Assembly: GCF_910592395.1 (NCBI RefSeq) | Contig: NC_088322.1 | Location: forward strand, 10,351,431 to 10,415,430 | From: Lineus longissimus | Lineage: Eukaryota; Nemertea; Pilidiophora; Heteronemertea; Lineidae | Direction: 5' to 3' | DNA length: 64,000 bases | In this document: positions 1 to 12,100 of the stretch, piece by piece | How positions within the stretch are numbered: position 1 is the first letter of the stretch | Layout of the letters: each line of letters opens with the position of its first letter | Translations under genes and position numbers: made by a program | The notes under the pieces: generated by a model | Seen by the model: only the letters and a program-made list of their open reading frames with translations | What the model was told of the DNA's origin: nothing | Database searches by the model: none

Positions 1-1
1 G

Positions 2-116
2 TTGGTGACGCACCAGTTCTCGAGTCTGACCTTCAGGATGTAACCGTTGTCATGCCACTGGATGCAGTCATGGAATGTGACATCAAGCCTGGAAGTCCAG
101 CTGCTGAAATCAAGTG
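2..116 (+). CDS. Exon 1: Ig A, first half, unit 1
   Basis: Begins V-G-D-A-P, with strand-B Cys in MECDI, and ends TG|G inside the C-strand Trp codon. Donor GTAAGT. Base 1 is probably the G of the acceptor AG, by comparison with the other A exons (cag|ttggtgac). Confidence 0.88.
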
Positions 117-3100
117 GTAAGTTTGGGTCGGTGTACACCAGGAAACGGCTCATTATGAAGTACAACAACGCTCATTCCTCTGTAATAAGAGTCACTGAAC
201 AATCAGTTGTTATCAGTAGGAATGCTTTGAAAAGATCAAGACACACTCTTTGAAGGTAGAGTCTGTGTCGAGGCAAAGGCCCAATTCTAGCGCTTCGTGG
301 CCCATCTCCTAGACCTGTGCTTGTGTTTTATTTAGGAGGGTTTAATCGAGGAGCTTTTGTAATATGTTCACGAGATGATTATTTTGCTGCGCAGGTTCAA
401 GAATGGCAAACAGATCACGACCAATGGTAAATACAAGATGACCTACAAGAACAAGGTCGCAAAGATGATGGTGACTGACACCAAACCCGAGGATGCTGCT
501 GCTTACAAGTGTGTGGGATCCAACATCATCGGCAGTGTGGAGTCATTTGCTAACCTCACTGTGCACAGTAAGTAGTCCAACTGCGAATAATCAATTCTTT
601 TACAACAATCATGTAGGATGAAAATGGTTAGCCAACTCTTAAATGTTCAAAGCGTATGTTTTCAGGACTTTGATAAAGTGGCTAAAAATGATCGATTGAT
701 TAGTTTTGGAAATCTTGTCTTTTGTGAAAGTTAATGGAAGTAAAATACCAGAAGGGTCCATTGGTTCCATCAGATAAGGGATTCAAATCAATACTAGTAA
801 ATCTGTTGTTCCCATTTTGAGGTGAAAACTACTGGGTACTTGCAGCAAATGATTCACCATTTAGAATCTCCTGTACATTGACACTATGGCCTCAGAGGTG
901 CTTTGAGAAAGGATATCGTAGGAACAAGGTTACATAAAATTCACCAAGCTATTAGGGGTCTCTTCATTTTGTGTGATCAACTTTCAGTGCACCCCAATAT
1001 TGAACATGACAAGAAATACAAGGAGCCCCAGTCCCTGAAGGCTGGCAAGACGTACACCCTCCCCGTCACCATCACGGGTATACCTACACCTACGGTAACA
1101 TGGACCATCAACGACAAACCGCTTCAAGCAAGCAAGAATGTCATCATTGAGGCTAAAGATACACATCATACGATTACTGTCAAGAACTTGACAAGACAAG
1201 ACGGCGGAAGCTACTCTGTCGCCGCGGAGAATATTGTCGGGAAGAAGTACGCTGAATTTGAACTCAAAGTTCTGGACAAACCGTCACCTCCGCGTGAATT
1301 GAAGGTCACGGAGGTCCAGCGTGAGGCTATATCTGTTGCATGGCAGCCATCTGAGGATGACGGAGGTTCGCCTATCACCAACTACATCTTGGAGAAGCGC
1401 GATGCCAAGAAGAGTACATGGTCTAGCGCCGGCAAAGTCAAACCAAAGGAATTGGAATTTACGGTTGCAAAACTGATCGAGGGCAATGAGTACTTCATCC
1501 GTGTGATTGCTGAGAATGAGATTGGTCGTAGTGAACCGTGTGAACTCAAGGAGCCTGTCAAGGCCAAGAGTCCATTTGGTAAGTAATATAACAATAGCAT
1601 AGGGTCAACATACTCCTTTATTTGTACCTCTGGTGTATGAGAAAAGGCAAAGGCCATTGCTCAGTCAAAGATGAAAAAAAACTTAACAAAGTTACATACG
1701 AGTTGCTGACGCAGGCCCAAAGATCAGTGGTTTTAATCTCAGTCGAGGAAGTTGAAATTATCTTTACTTCTTCTTTTCAAAAACGTCAGTACTTTTCAAT
1801 ACATTTGACAGTAACCATTGATTCAGCACTTTACGATGGTACCTACTTCATCCATCCTCTGATGGGTATTTAATAAATGGAATAATTTTCACAATGTTCC
1901 ATTCCCAGATGTTCCTGGTCCACCAATTAACCTACACTACACTGATGTCAGTAAGAAGGCTATCGCTATCGCCTGGGAGAAACCAAAGTCTGATGGAGGC
2001 TCCAAAATCATTGGCTACATTGTCGAGAAGCGTCAAGCCACTAGCACTCGCTGGGTCAAATTGAACAAGACGCCAGTTCCAGAGTTGTCCTACAACGTGA
2101 CTGACGTAATTGAGAACCAGGAGTACGAGTTCCAGGTCTCGGCAGAGAATGCTGAGGGCGTCGGAGCTCCTTCCAATACGATTGGACCAATCAAAGCCAA
2201 GGATGCATTTGGTAAGTTAATTGTTGATTGTGCGATGTGTTGGTAGGAATATTGACGTGACACCTGAGTGAGTTGATCATGATACCAAAAGCTGCTCAGC
2301 TAAGCAGGTTTCCCACTGAAATACATTGTTGGTGGAATTATCCTTTCAGCCAGATTGAGCTTCCTTTCATTACATTATATACAAATTTGAGATTCAGTTA
2401 TAGTTCTCATGACCTTCTTTGAGTTTTTTCCATTTGTTTAGAGAAACATTGGGATTTGAACTTCAACCTTTTGATTTTTTGTAGGTGTACCTGGTCAACC
2501 GGGCAAACCCATTGTAGAGGAGATTACTGCAGACACTGCCAAGCTCACGTGGTCACCTCCACGTGACGATGGTGGTGCCCCCATCACAAACTACACCGTC
2601 GAGATGAAACAGCCGAATGAGTACAAGTGGTCCGTTGTCAATGCTGACTTCACCGTGCCGAACCCACAGCATGCTGTGACTGGTTTGAAGGCTGTGACAG
2701 ATTATATCTTCAGGGTGACAGCTGTCAACAAGGCTGGACCTGGCAAGGAGTCGGAGCCATCAGATGTGGCCAAATATGGTACGTTTTGTTTGCACACAAT
2801 GGAATTAGGGGGGTCCCGTTGGTGGGAAATGGGTTTGCTTCGACTTAGGCATGAATAGTGCCAATTTAGGGTTAGGCGGTACAGAAATGTATCGGCAATT
2901 TGGAAAAACCTAATCGGGCCCAACTTTCTGCTCAAAATAGTCTCTCTTTTAAGTCCAGTGCATGAGTGTTTTTATCTTGCTCTTCAGAAACCCCAATCGA
3001 AATCATCAAGCCAACAGAAGATGTAGAGGTCAAGAAGATGCCAGCAGACGTCAGTTTCGAATGTAAACTCAACAAAGCAGATGTTGATGTCGAATGGTAC

Positions 3101-6100
3101 AAGGATGGCAAACTGCTCGCACCCAACAAGAAATACAAGATGGAGGCCAAGGGCACCATCTATAAACTGACTGTGACTAGTGTGAATGATGAGGATGATG
3201 CTGAGTACATGTTCAAGGTCAAGGGCAAAGATGTCAAGTGCAAGGCTGGGTTGTTCGTTGAAGGTCAGTTGAAATTTCAGGAGAACTTTTGTGTTTTCAA
3301 TTCATGCCGATAGTGATTGAAGATCTTAGATGCTGTAAACTCAGGGTTTTGTAAGTTTGAATTTTTGTGATATAAACAGCATAAAAATCTTTCCTCTTTA
3401 CATGTTATCTCAAGTCAGCTATTCCGATTTCAATGTTTGGTGTTTTTCACCTTTTCTAGTTCCACCCAAGTTCATGCTTGACAAGAAGTTTGAAGATACC
3501 ATCATCATGAAGGTCAAGACATCCAAGGTCATTGAGGTGCCATTTGTCGCGAGCCCGATGCCAAAGATCACATGGGCTTTCAATGACGGGAAATTCTCTG
3601 ATGAGAAACGTGTGACCGTAGAGACGATCCGCGGTATGACAGCCCTGACCATCAGCCGAGCTGAGAGACAGGATGCCGGAGATTACACGCTCAAGATCGA
3701 GAACAAGTTCGGCACAATCAGCATGACTGTTCATGTCAAGGTCCTGGATAAACCAACACCGGTCAGAAATCTTGCTCCCGATGAGATCACACCAGAGTCT
3801 GTTCATCTGACATGGAAGGAACCAGAAGACAATGGTGGCTCTGACATTACAGGATACATCATTGAGAGACGCGATGCTAACCGCCAGAGTTACAACAAGA
3901 TTGGCCAAGTCAAAACACTTGAGTACCTCGCCACAAAGCTAGTGGAAGGCAACCAATATGTCTTCCGAGTCATTGCAGAGAATGAGGTTGGACAGAGCGA
4001 TGGGGTTGAAACGAAATCCATCACCGCTAAATATGGCTTTGGTAAGTGTGAATCAGTTTCTTTGACGTCTGCCACAGAATGTTCTTGGTGTCTGCCACAG
4101 GATTTCTTTGGCGTCTGCCACAGAATTTTGCTCACATCTGCTGAAGAATTTCATTAACTTCCAGATTTTCTTTATCATTGTTCCTTTGCCATCAGCTGCA
4201 GAATTATTCTCACTGTCTCAAATATCTCTTCTAGACCCACCAGGTCCACCTGAGACTCCAACCATCTCCGAAATCTTCAAGACATCTGCTGTCATTTCCT
4301 GGCAACCACCAGTCAATGATGGCGGTGCCAAGGTCACTGGGTACCATCTGGAGCGCCGCTTGACCTCGAGCAACAGATGGTCCAGGATCAACAAGAAGGC
4401 AATAACGGAGTTGACCTTCAAGGATGATGACCTCAAGGACGGTATGGAGTATGAATACCGTGTGATGGCTGAGAACAAGGCTGGAATTGGGCCACCGAGC
4501 TCACCATCCAAACCATTCACAGCCAAGGATCCTTGGGGTAAGAAATTGACCTTAGTGTCTATTTCATCTTCTCTCAAAACAAAATATTGATCAAAAGTGT
4601 AACTGAAGCACTAGTTTTATGACAACTTCCTCTTGGTTGGAGAATGCTGTGTCTTACGAATATTGTGTTAGGCTGAGCATCACTGTAGGAGGATGAAGGT
4701 ACAGTGGAAAATGTAATCTGTCAGAGATTGAAACGTTCTCTTTGTTTGACTTCAGATAAACCTGGGCCACCTGGTATCCCAGAATTCAGCGAAATCACCG
4801 ACACATCTGTACGCCTAACATGGACTCAACCCACTGATGATGGTGGTGCCCCTATCACAGGTTACCATGTCGAACAACAGGTCCTCGGTTCCGGCAAGAA
4901 ATGGGCACCATCTTCTGTCGACAAGGTGACAGAGGAGACGTTACTTGTCAAGCGACTCAAGACAGACACGGAGTACGTTTTCCGAGTGTGCGCTGAGAAC
5001 AAGGTTGGCACTGGACCGTTTTCCAAGAACACGGAACCGATCAAGATCAAGGCAATTCTAGGTGAGTGGTTTCGAGATGACTCAATCCGTATGTGATAGA
5101 AATAAAGATGATTATTTTTGTCTGCTTTATGTGGTGTTCAAAATGATGAACAGTAGCAAATTGACATTTGTATAGCTTTAACCATGATGTTTTCGATACT
5201 TTCAGTTGGAGATGCACCAATCCTTGATCTCGACCTCGAAGACAAGATTGTCATCTCACCAGCTGAAGCTGTCATGGACTGTGAGATCAGGTCGGGTAGC
5301 CCCGCTGCTGAAATCAAATGGTACGTATACCTGGCATATTCAGGTAATGCTATGTCTGTTCTTTACTTCTTTTTGTCAGAGCATTGAGGTAGCTGTTGTC
5401 GATAATGTCACAACACCTCCAGCAGTGTATCGAAATCCAGCCTCCGTAAAACGTGACTTCGTCCTTGTGTGGTCTAACTCAAGTTAACGTTTCAAAACTG
5501 CTGTTTCGGCTTCTCTTCAGGTTCAAGAATGGCAAGCTGATCACCTCCAATGGTAAATACAAGATGACCTACAAGGACAAGTTGGCCAAACTGGTTGTCA
5601 CGGACACCAAACCCGAGGATGCCGCTTCTTACAAGTGCGTGGGATCCAATATCATCGGAAGTGTTGAGACTTCGGCTAATCTAGTTGTGCACTGTAAGTA
5701 TATCTCATTGTAATATCTGAACCATTTGACAGTTAAGAGAGTTCCTTTAAAAATGCCATAAAGTAAAAATTCTAAAATCATAGGTTTTAGGTAATACGAT
5801 GATATGATATGTGATGGCTGGCAAATTCAGTTCATCCTCAATTATCAAGTAGTAATATTGGTCGGTTTGGATGGGTGCTGCTCCAGCAGGGCTTGACTTG
5901 TATGCAGAAGAGGCCATAAAACCACGAAACTCGAGCGATTAAACTATTTGGTACCAAAATGTTCTCTTAAATTATTTAGTATCAAAATGTTCTCTGCCCT
6001 CTTCTACTGTTTTTTGTTTTTTGACACAATTGGATTTTTGAAGCTGTCACATCAGTAGCTAATATTAGTTTCTTCTCCCTCATCTACAGTGCACCCAGGT

Positions 6101-9100
6101 ATTGACCACGACAAGAAATACAAGGAACCTCAGTCCATCAAGGCTGGTAAGACGTTCGCCGTCCCAGTCAAGGTGACTGGTATACCCAAACCTGCCGTCA
6201 CTTGGTCCCTGAACAACAAGCCACTCTCTACCTCCAAGAAGGTTATCTTGGATATCAAGAATGGGGACCAGACGATCACCGTTAAGGAGTTGAAGAGAGA
6301 AGATGCTGGGATCTATACAGTCTCCGCTGAGAACGTTGTTGGACGTAAACATGCTGAGTTTGAACTGAAGGTTCTCGGTGAGTTTGATTTCTTATCACTG
6401 CTGTTGTTACAAGGTCAAATCAGTTGAGGCTTGCGCGTGTTGTGAGGAATTTAGTTAGAGGTCACAAAGTAACTGCAACTGAATCATGTAAAGCACCACG
6501 CAAATGAGTGATTTAAATTACTCTTACCTGCAATTAAATTCATGTGCTGCCACATGAGAAGTAGGAAAAAGGAAAGAAAGATGACAATTCATTAATTGTA
6601 TCACTTGGTTTCTTCAGACAAACCATCCCCACCACAAGACCTGAAGGTCACCAAAGTAGAGCGTGAGGCAATCTCTGTTGCCTGGCAACCACCAAAGGAC
6701 GATGGTGGTTCACCAATCACACGGTATGTCCTGGAGAAACGTGATGCCAAGAAATCGACATGGTCCAGCGCCGGCAAGGCCAAGCCAACAGAACTTACGC
6801 AGACAGTCTCTAAACTGATCGAGGGCAATGAGTACTTCATCCGTGTGATTGCTGAGAATGAGATTGGTCAGAGTGAACCGTGTGAACTGAAGGAGCCTGT
6901 CAAGGCCAAGAGTCCATTTGGTAAGTATGTTGTCTGCATTGACTTTCTTAGGTGGAATGCTATCGCTGAATATGATGATCAATACGTTACCTAGTATTGC
7001 TCAAATGCATTCTGAAGCATACCAGTAGTAAAAGTCAATATGATTAACCTCAGCCTGTCTGCACCGAATGTCATAAGCGTTCTCTACAATCAACCTCAGT
7101 CTGTCAGTAGGCCTACCAAATGTCAGTAAATACAATTACAACACAACAGTAGTTGTCCGCACCGAATGTCATTAGAGTTCTCTACAATCAACCTCAGTCT
7201 GTCAGTAGGCCTACCAAATGTCAGTAACTACAATTACAACACAACAGTAGTTGTCCACACCGAATGTCATTAGAGTTCTCTACAATCAACCTCAGTCTGT
7301 CAGTAGGCCTACCAATGTCAGTTACTACAATTACAACACAACAGTAGTTCACTACATGTCTCATACCACCTTGTATTGAAATCTTTCAATCAAGATTTAT
7401 CGCTTTCTCTAGATGTTCCTGGCCCACCACAGAAACTACATCCCACAGATGTTAGCAAGACCAAAATATCCATCGCTTGGGAGAAACCCAAAACAGATGG
7501 TGGGAGTCCCATCCTTGGCTACATCATCGAGCGCAAAGGTGCCACAAGTACCCGATGGGTCAAACTAAACAAGACACGAGTGCCAGAGTTGGCCTATGAT
7601 GTCACAGATGTTACAGAGAACCAGGAGTATGAGTTCCGTGTATCGGCCGAGAATGCAGAAGGCCAAGGACCGCCATGTGATACACTTGGACCAATCAAAG
7701 CAAAGGATCCTTATGGTGAGTGACATAGATGTGTTTCTGAACTCCTGTTTTCTGTAGAAATGAATGTCCCTTTCATATATGTATCATCCACACATGATGC
7801 ATGGTAATCTTTTTCCCGAATGAGGCAGTTTTGCTTTTCATTGTGGGCCATAGTTTGCACCATTTTGGTACCTCACCTACTCCTGCTACTTGATATTTCT
7901 ATGTCAACAGTGCCACCACGCTGTGGTTCCCAGCTATTGCTAATTGTGCCAGTTATATTCTTATCATTACCTTTCCTTCCGTTACAGACGTCCCAAGCAA
8001 GCCCGGCAAACCAGTGGTCGAAGAGATCACAGCCGAATCTGCCAAGGTAACCTGGAGCCCCCCACGAGACAATGGTGGAAGCCCTATTGTCAACTACCTA
8101 CTTGAAATGAAGCAGCCGTCCGATTACAAGTGGTCAGCAGTCAATGCTGACTTCACCATCCCGACGCCAGAGCACACTGTCAAGGGGTTGAAGGCCGAGA
8201 CTGATTATGTGTTCAGGGTGACAGCTGTCAACAAGGCTGGACCTGGAAAGGAGTCTGAGCCATCTGATGTTGCCAAATATGGTAAGAGATTTGTAAATTT
8301 TTTTGGTTGTCGTACATTCAAACCGATTGTATTAGTGAAGTTACTGAAACCTGAAGACGGAGACACTTGCAAAAGGGAAATTTCTTACAACAAGACCCAA
8401 CTGTAGTGGAACGTAAAAAACGTTCACTAACACTAGAGTGATATTATGATAATTGCTGTGAAAAAGTTTTGAGTGTTGAGAGAGGGATGCCGATTTGGAC
8501 ATCATCATCGCAGCTTATGATTTTGTGTTGTTTTTGGTCTAAACGTCGCCATTTTATGACCCCCCCCATGTGACATCTTTTCACTTGCAGAAGTTCCGTT
8601 GAAGATCCTCAAGGAACTTGAAGACACCGAAGTCAAGAAGATGCCAGCAGATGTCACATTTGAATGTAAACTCAACAAAGAGGAAGTGGAAGTCGAATGG
8701 TACAAAGACGACCATCTCTTGACTCATGGCAAGAAATACAAGATGGCAGCTAAGGGCGCCACCTATATACTCACTGTTAATGATGTCAATGATGAGGATG
8801 ATGGTCCATATACATTCAAGGTCAAGGGCAAAGACCTGAAGTCGCAGGCGGGACTCTTTGTTGAAAGTAAGTAATTCATACTAGTGGAAGTAGTAATGGT
8901 AGTACCGCTGTAACTACCACTGTAACTACCACTGTAACTACCACTGTAGCTACCACTGTAATTACCACTGTAACTACCATTACCACTACCACTACCACTA
9001 CTACTACTACTAGATACCATGACATTTACTTTAGTTACCACAACATTTACCTGAGTAACCTGGTCAACTTTAATTTTTGGTCTATTTTTTCAGTCCCACC

Positions 9101-12100
9101 CAAGTTTAATTTGGATAAGTCCTTCAAGAAGACCATTATAATGAATGTTAAGACCTCCAAGGTCATTGAGGTACCATTCGTCGCCTGCCCGATGCCCAAG
9201 ATCGCATGGGCTTTCAACGACGGTAAATTCTCCGATGAGAAACGTGTGACTGTGCAGACAATCCGTGGTATGACAGCCCTGACGATCAGCCGTGCTGAGC
9301 GACAGGATGCCGGAGATTACACACTCAAGATCGAGAACAAGTTCGGCACAATCAGCATGACTCTTCATGTCAAGGTCCTGGATAAACCAACACCCGTCAG
9401 AAATCTTGCTCCCGATGAGATCACACCAGAGTCTGTTCACCTGACATGGAAGGAACCAAAAGACAATGGCGGCTGTGACATCACAGGTTATATCATCGAG
9501 AGACGCGACGCCAACCGCCAGAGTTACAACAAGATTGGGCAAGTCACGAAGTGTGAGTTCAAAGCGACGAAGCTTGTGACTGGTTCCCAGTACGTCTTCC
9601 GTGTCATCGCAGAGAATGAGGTTGGACAGAGTGAGCCGGTCGATACTAAGACCATCACAGCAAAGTTTGGCTTCGGTGAGTTGATAATTCTTTGCTTCAG
9701 TTCATTGATGATGATTAATTGAAAAAGTGGTGAAGGCCTCCAATGTCATGTAATATATAGCAATAGATTTGATGAAACCATCACTTGAATTGTGTACTGT
9801 ATCTGATGACATTAAAGCTGACAATTGCCACTATTGCCAGTTTGTGTGGGTATCTTAAACTATGATCGTAATTCTTGTACAAATCTTTCATCTTTGGTGA
9901 TTTCAGACAAACCAGGAGCACCGGATGCACCAACCATCTCCGACATCTTCGTCAACTCTGCCACCGTATCTTGGAAACCGCCATCAGATGACGGTGGCTC
10001 CCCGATCACGGGCTATCATATCGAACGCCACCTGACCTCCAGCACTCGCTGGGTGAAACTGAACAAGAAACTTCTGACAGACTTGACCTTCAAGGACGAT
10101 GACCTCAAGGAGGGCATGGAGTATGAATACCGTGTGATGGCTGAGAATAAGGCTGGTGTTGGTCCACCGAGTGCACCGAGCAAGCCGTTTACTGCCAAGG
10201 ACCCATGGGGTGAGCTCATTCTTTCATTCATACAGAAATTTCAGTTCTTTAAAAGTTATGAATTTCAATTCCTCATTGTTTCTTGAGGAGGTGTTATCCA
10301 ACTCGAGACTTCAGCAGAAGATGTGCACTACTTACTTACTTTCCTCAAAATATTTGGTTTGGATATTGAAATATTTAAGGATAGGTTAATCATATCAGTC
10401 ATCTGATCAGTGGATTTCAGATCAAGAATGAAAAATATTTTGTCAGTTTTACCAGAAGACACTTCCAAGATATCAAATGATGATGCTGGGTTTGAATCAG
10501 TACAAGACTATTTTCTTTGTTTGCAGACAAGCCAGGCCCACCCGGTATCCCAGAATTCAGCGAGGTGACAGACACATCAGTCAAGGTCACTTGGACACCA
10601 CCAGAAAATGACGGGGGAGCCCCAATCAAAAACTATCACCTTGAGTACTCAACTGGTGCCAAGTGGACACCAGCTACTCTGGATGTCCTAACAGACACAT
10701 ATACGGTCGCCAAGCGACTCAAAACCGATGGGGAGTACCAGTTCCGAGTTTGCGCTGAGAATAAGGTCGGATCTGGCCCGTTCTCGATGAACAAGGAACC
10801 AATCAAAATCAAGGCGCCTCTGGTTGGCGACGCCCCGATCATGGATATGAAGCTTGAGGATACAACTGTCATCTGCCCTGAGGAAGCTGTGTTGGACTGC
10901 CAGATCCAGCCTGGGAAACCTGCTGCTGAGGTCAAGTGGTGAGTTGAATTGATTTTTGATTTCAGACAAAGTATTGGATTGTGTATTTGTGGCAGTTTTC
11001 AATTTCATACTGTACTCCACTATTCTAGAAAATACGAATGCCTTTTGTTGTAATCTGATCTGATCTTTCGTTAAAGGTTCAAGGATGGTAAACAGATCAC
11101 CTCAAATAGTCGCTACACGATGACCTACAAGGGCAAGAACGCCCAACTCAAGATTAAGGACACCACCCCCCAGGATGCTGCAATGTACAAGTGTGTTGGA
11201 TCGAACAAAATCGGAAGTGTTGAGACATCTGCTAACCTCCTGGTTCACAGTAAGTAAACCATTTTAACAAAGACGAGGCTATTTTGACGAAATTTTAAGG
11301 GGACTAAGCATCCCTGAACTGGGTCAAGCCCATGAACCTTGGACTGTGTGTTCAATGGTAAGTCTATTGCTTTCTTTGGTTTGGGTCACATGAAAGGTCA
11401 CATGAGACAGGTCTACAGTTGTCAGAAGAAGGAAGAGTATGTAAGATAACAACTTTTGAATGAGTTCTCAAACTAACTGTTGCATTTAATTCTTCCAGAA
11501 CGACCTGAAATTGAGTACGATGAGAAGAAGTTTGCCAAACCGCAGGCTCTGAAGGCCAACACGATCTTCAACGTCCCGGTCAAGGTCACCGGTATCCCTA
11601 CACCCAAGGTCACATGGACATTGAATGGGAAACCCGTCGAACAGTCCAAGAAACTGAACATTGAGGCCAGAGCCGAGAGCTATGTCTTGACGGTGAAGAA
11701 CCTAACCAAACAAGATTCGGGTGTCTATACCGTGTCTGCTGAGAATCTCGTTGGAAAGAAACACGCTGAATTTGAGCTGATTGTGACGGATAAACCTTCT
11801 CCGCCGCATGATTTGAAGGTCACAGAAGTCCAGAGGGATGCTGTGATGGTTGCCTGGCAACCACCAGTGGATGATGGTGGCTCGCCGCTCACGCAGTACG
11901 TCCTGGAAAGACGCGATGCCAAACGCACAAACTGGACCAGCGCTGGAAAGTGCAAGCCAACAGAGTTGACGCAGTTGCTTACTAAACTTATTGAAGGCAA
12001 TGAGTATTTCATCCGTGTGATTGCTGAGAATGAAATTGGTCAGAGTGAGCCATGTGAACTGAAGGAGCCAGTTAAACCAAAGAGTCCATTTGGTGAGTAA

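Larger units (their letters stand above)
2..5061 (+). repeat. Super-repeat unit 1 (domains A-J)
   Basis: Exons 1-9, 981 residues. B and C share one exon, and G and H share one exon (two introns absent). The A domain keeps its internal intron. J is one residue longer than usual. Confidence 0.92.
5206..10823 (+). repeat. Super-repeat unit 2 (domains A-J)
   Basis: Exons 10-19, 978 residues. G and H share an exon, and J is fused to the first half of A of unit 3. J is two residues shorter than usual (297 nt). Coding sequence is very close to unit 1, most clearly in C and G-H. Confidence 0.92.

Noticed and set aside
903-987. Extension of exon 3 upstream to an in-frame ATG
   Set aside because: A good acceptor (CTTTCAG) at 987 and the fixed start of B domains in other units show that the upstream part is intron.
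3456-3908. 150-residue minus-strand open frame, repeated at 9090-9542
   Set aside because: Antisense shadow of the conserved G-H exons. Its similarity between copies comes from the sense sequence, and it has no recognisable domain.
7061-7350. CRISPR-like array
   Set aside because: A contiguous tandem repeat without spacers, in an animal intron.
8763-9041. Minus-strand Ser/Gly/Tyr-rich open frame
   Set aside because: Produced by the 12-bp minisatellite in intron 16; it spans an exon-intron border in antisense.
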